A DNA stretch of 54,012 bases from the NCBI RefSeq assembly GCF_008370645.1, contig NZ_VTZN01000009.1, positions 1-54,012 on the forward strand, in the 5' to 3' direction. The notes beneath the pieces are model-generated. The model saw only the letters and a program-made list of their open reading frames with translations, did not search any database and was not told the origin of the DNA. Of this stretch, positions 52,768 through 54,012 are shown piece after piece (position 1 is the stretch's first letter; each line of letters opens with the position of its first letter). A program made the translations under genes and the position numbers. Origin of the DNA: Mycobacterium simiae (GTDB taxonomy: Bacteria > Actinomycetota > Actinomycetes > Mycobacteriales > Mycobacteriaceae).

Positions 52768-53615
52768 GCGCCCCAGCCCTAGCTGCGGCCCGGACCGCGA
52801 TCTTCAAAGGACCACAGCCACACCTGTCGACGCTACGGCAGTGGTGGGTGCTCGTGATGCGCTTCATGGTGGGCCAGCGCAACGGTGAGGTACTCACCAC
52901 GGTGGGCGCGCCGGTGGTTTTCATGGTGGGCTTCTACATACCGTTCTCGATACCGTGGAACCACTTCGTCGGTGGCAGCAGCTCAGGTGTGGCCAGCAGC
53001 CTCGGGCAGTACATCACGCCCTTGGTCACGCTGCAGGCCGTCGCGTTCGCGGCCATCGGGTCGGCCTTTCGAGCGGCAGTTGACTCCCAGCTAGGGATCA
53101 ATCGGCGGTTCGCCTATATGCCGATCGCTCCGTTGACGCCGGTGCTGGCCCGCGTGTCAGTGGCCTTGTACCGCTGCGCTATTGGTTTGGCGGTAGCGTT
53201 GGGCGCTGGCTACGCGTTCGGATTTCGGTTCCACCACGGTCCCTTGCATATCATCGGTTTTTTGGTATTGGTGATGGTGATCGGGGCGTTGTTGTCATTC
53301 GCCGCTGACCTAGCTGGCACAGCTAGCAGGAATCCCGACGCAATGCTGCCCCTGCTGACCCTGCCAATTTTGATCTTCGGGCTGCTCTCCGTCGGTCTCA
53401 TGCCCGTGAAGCTGTTTCCTCGTTGGATCCATCCGTTTGTCCGCAACCAACCGATCTCCCAGTTCGTGATGTCACTGCGAGCGCTGGCCGGCGATACCAC
53501 CAAGACGGTGATTCCGGTGACCTGGCCAGTCATGGCGCCGACGTTGGCGTGGCTGTTCGGTTTTTTGGTAATCCTGGTGCCCTCAGCCATCTTCGTCTTG
53601 TCCAGGCGGCCATGA
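52764..53615 (+). CDS. drrB: PDIM ABC exporter permease DrrB
   Basis: DrrB is an ABC-2-type integral membrane subunit of 283 residues that pairs with DrrC and uses DrrA as its ATPase. After a cytoplasmic N-terminus ending in WWVLVMRFMVGQRNGEVLTT, about six hydrophobic segments follow, such as VGAPVVFMVGFYIPFSI, LVTLQAVAFAAIGSAF, IIGFLVLVMVIGALLSF and MAPTLAWLFGFLVILVP. A QLGINRRFAYMPIAP loop and HPFVRNQPISQFV near the end are typical of daunorubicin-resistance-type permeases. The ATG overlaps the drrA stop as ATGA. The stop in turn overlaps the drrC start. Length and topology fit the family. Confidence 0.95.
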   Translation: MSAPALAAARTAIFKGPQPHLSTLRQWWVLVMRFMVGQRNGEVLTTVGAPVVFMVGFYIPFSIPWNHFVGGSSSGVASSLGQYITPLVTLQAVAFAAIGSAFRAAVDSQLGINRRFAYMPIAPLTPVLARVSVALYRCAIGLAVALGAGYAFGFRFHHGPLHIIGFLVLVMVIGALLSFAADLAGTASRNPDAMLPLLTLPILIFGLLSVGLMPVKLFPRWIHPFVRNQPISQFVMSLRALAGDTTKTVIPVTWPVMAPTLAWLFGFLVILVPSAIFVLSRRP

Positions 53616-54012
53616 TCGCTATGACACTTCAAGAAGTCACCTTTACCGCTGCGCCTCCGCAGCATCCGAGCAGCCCTGTCCGGCTATTGATTTCGCATAC
53701 TTGGCTACAGACCAAGCGGTTGCTCAGTCGGTGGGCGCGCGACTTCCTCACCGTCATCGCGGCGCTCGTGTTACCGATCTTGTTCATGCTGGTGTTGGAC
53801 ATCGTGCTCGGTAATTTGATCTACGCCGTAACCCACGACGGCGCGCTATACAGCATTGTGCCGCTCATCGCGCTCGGCGCCGCAATCACTGGGTCAACGT
53901 ACGTCGCTATCGACCTGATGCGAGAGCGTTCCAGCGGCCTACTTGCGCGATTATGGGTGCTGCCGGTGCACCGGGCATCCGGCGTACTCTCCCGAATCCT
54001 GGCGAACGCGAT
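53612..54012 (+). CDS. drrC: PDIM ABC exporter permease DrrC, 3' truncated by the window
   Basis: The frame starts at the ATG at 53612, overlapping the drrB stop as ATGA, and runs off the window after 133 codons. Another ATG at codon 4 is possible. The N-terminal 40 residues are cytoplasmic. They are followed by RLLSRWARDFLTV and hydrophobic segments including VIAALVLPILFMLVLDIVL and SIVPLIALGAAITGSTYVAI. The MRERSSGLLARLWVLPVHR loop is characteristic of ABC-2 permeases of this family. In M. tuberculosis DrrC is required for PDIM localisation to the cell surface. Only about half of the protein is visible, but identity is secure from context and sequence. Confidence 0.93.
   Translation, partial: MIAMTLQEVTFTAAPPQHPSSPVRLLISHTWLQTKRLLSRWARDFLTVIAALVLPILFMLVLDIVLGNLIYAVTHDGALYSIVPLIALGAAITGSTYVAIDLMRERSSGLLARLWVLPVHRASGVLSRILANA

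Overview
The window is a 54 kb chromosome segment of a slow-growing Mycobacterium close to, but not identical with, the M. tuberculosis complex. From memory its proteins are recognisably orthologous to, but clearly diverged from, the H37Rv block Rv2917 to Rv2938. A relative such as the M. kansasii or M. marinum type fits, but I cannot name the species. The DNA is GC-rich, with GTG and TTG starts and many 4-base stop/start overlaps. I see no tRNA, rRNA, insertion sequence, prophage or CRISPR array.

Left part (1-6.5 kb): the 3' end of a helicase (Rv2917-like) converges on the minus-strand nitrogen operon amt-glnB-glnD (ammonium channel, PII protein, PII-modifying enzyme). Upstream of amt lies ftsY, the SRP receptor.

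Accessory block (6.5-14.5 kb): ftsY and smc, which I recall as adjacent in M. tuberculosis, are separated here by about 8 kb. The block holds a three-histidine-box fatty-acid desaturase, a small hypothetical gene, a 1000-residue lipase/acyl-CoA-synthetase fusion (Rv1683-like), a decayed GAF-domain gene containing in-frame tandem repeats, a truncated DUF5994-like gene, and roughly 1.3 kb with no convincing gene.

Housekeeping block (14.5-21.9 kb, minus strand): smc, an OsmC-like/acylphosphatase gene that is one continuous reading frame here, mutM (fpg), rnc, a DUF177 protein and sepIVA, packed with short gaps or overlaps.

Right part (22-54 kb, plus strand): the phthiocerol dimycocerosate (PDIM/DIM) locus, tesA, fadD26, ppsA-ppsB-ppsC-ppsD-ppsE, drrA, drrB and the start of drrC. 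FadD26 adenylates a long-chain fatty acid and loads it on the N-terminal ACP of PpsA. PpsA to PpsE extend it into phthiocerol, the type II thioesterase TesA assists the synthases, and DrrABC takes part in export. From fadD26 to ppsE every junction is a 4-base overlap, so the genes look translationally coupled. The 690-base region before fadD26 carries three copies of a GCAATTSACAGY-like element, including a perfect 15-base inverted pair.

No wholly new system is evident. The points most worth a second look are the ftsY-smc insertion with its desaturase and lipase-ligase genes, the OsmC-AcyP fusion, the repeated element upstream of fadD26, the repeat-bearing GAF relic, and departures from consensus motifs in several Pps domains.
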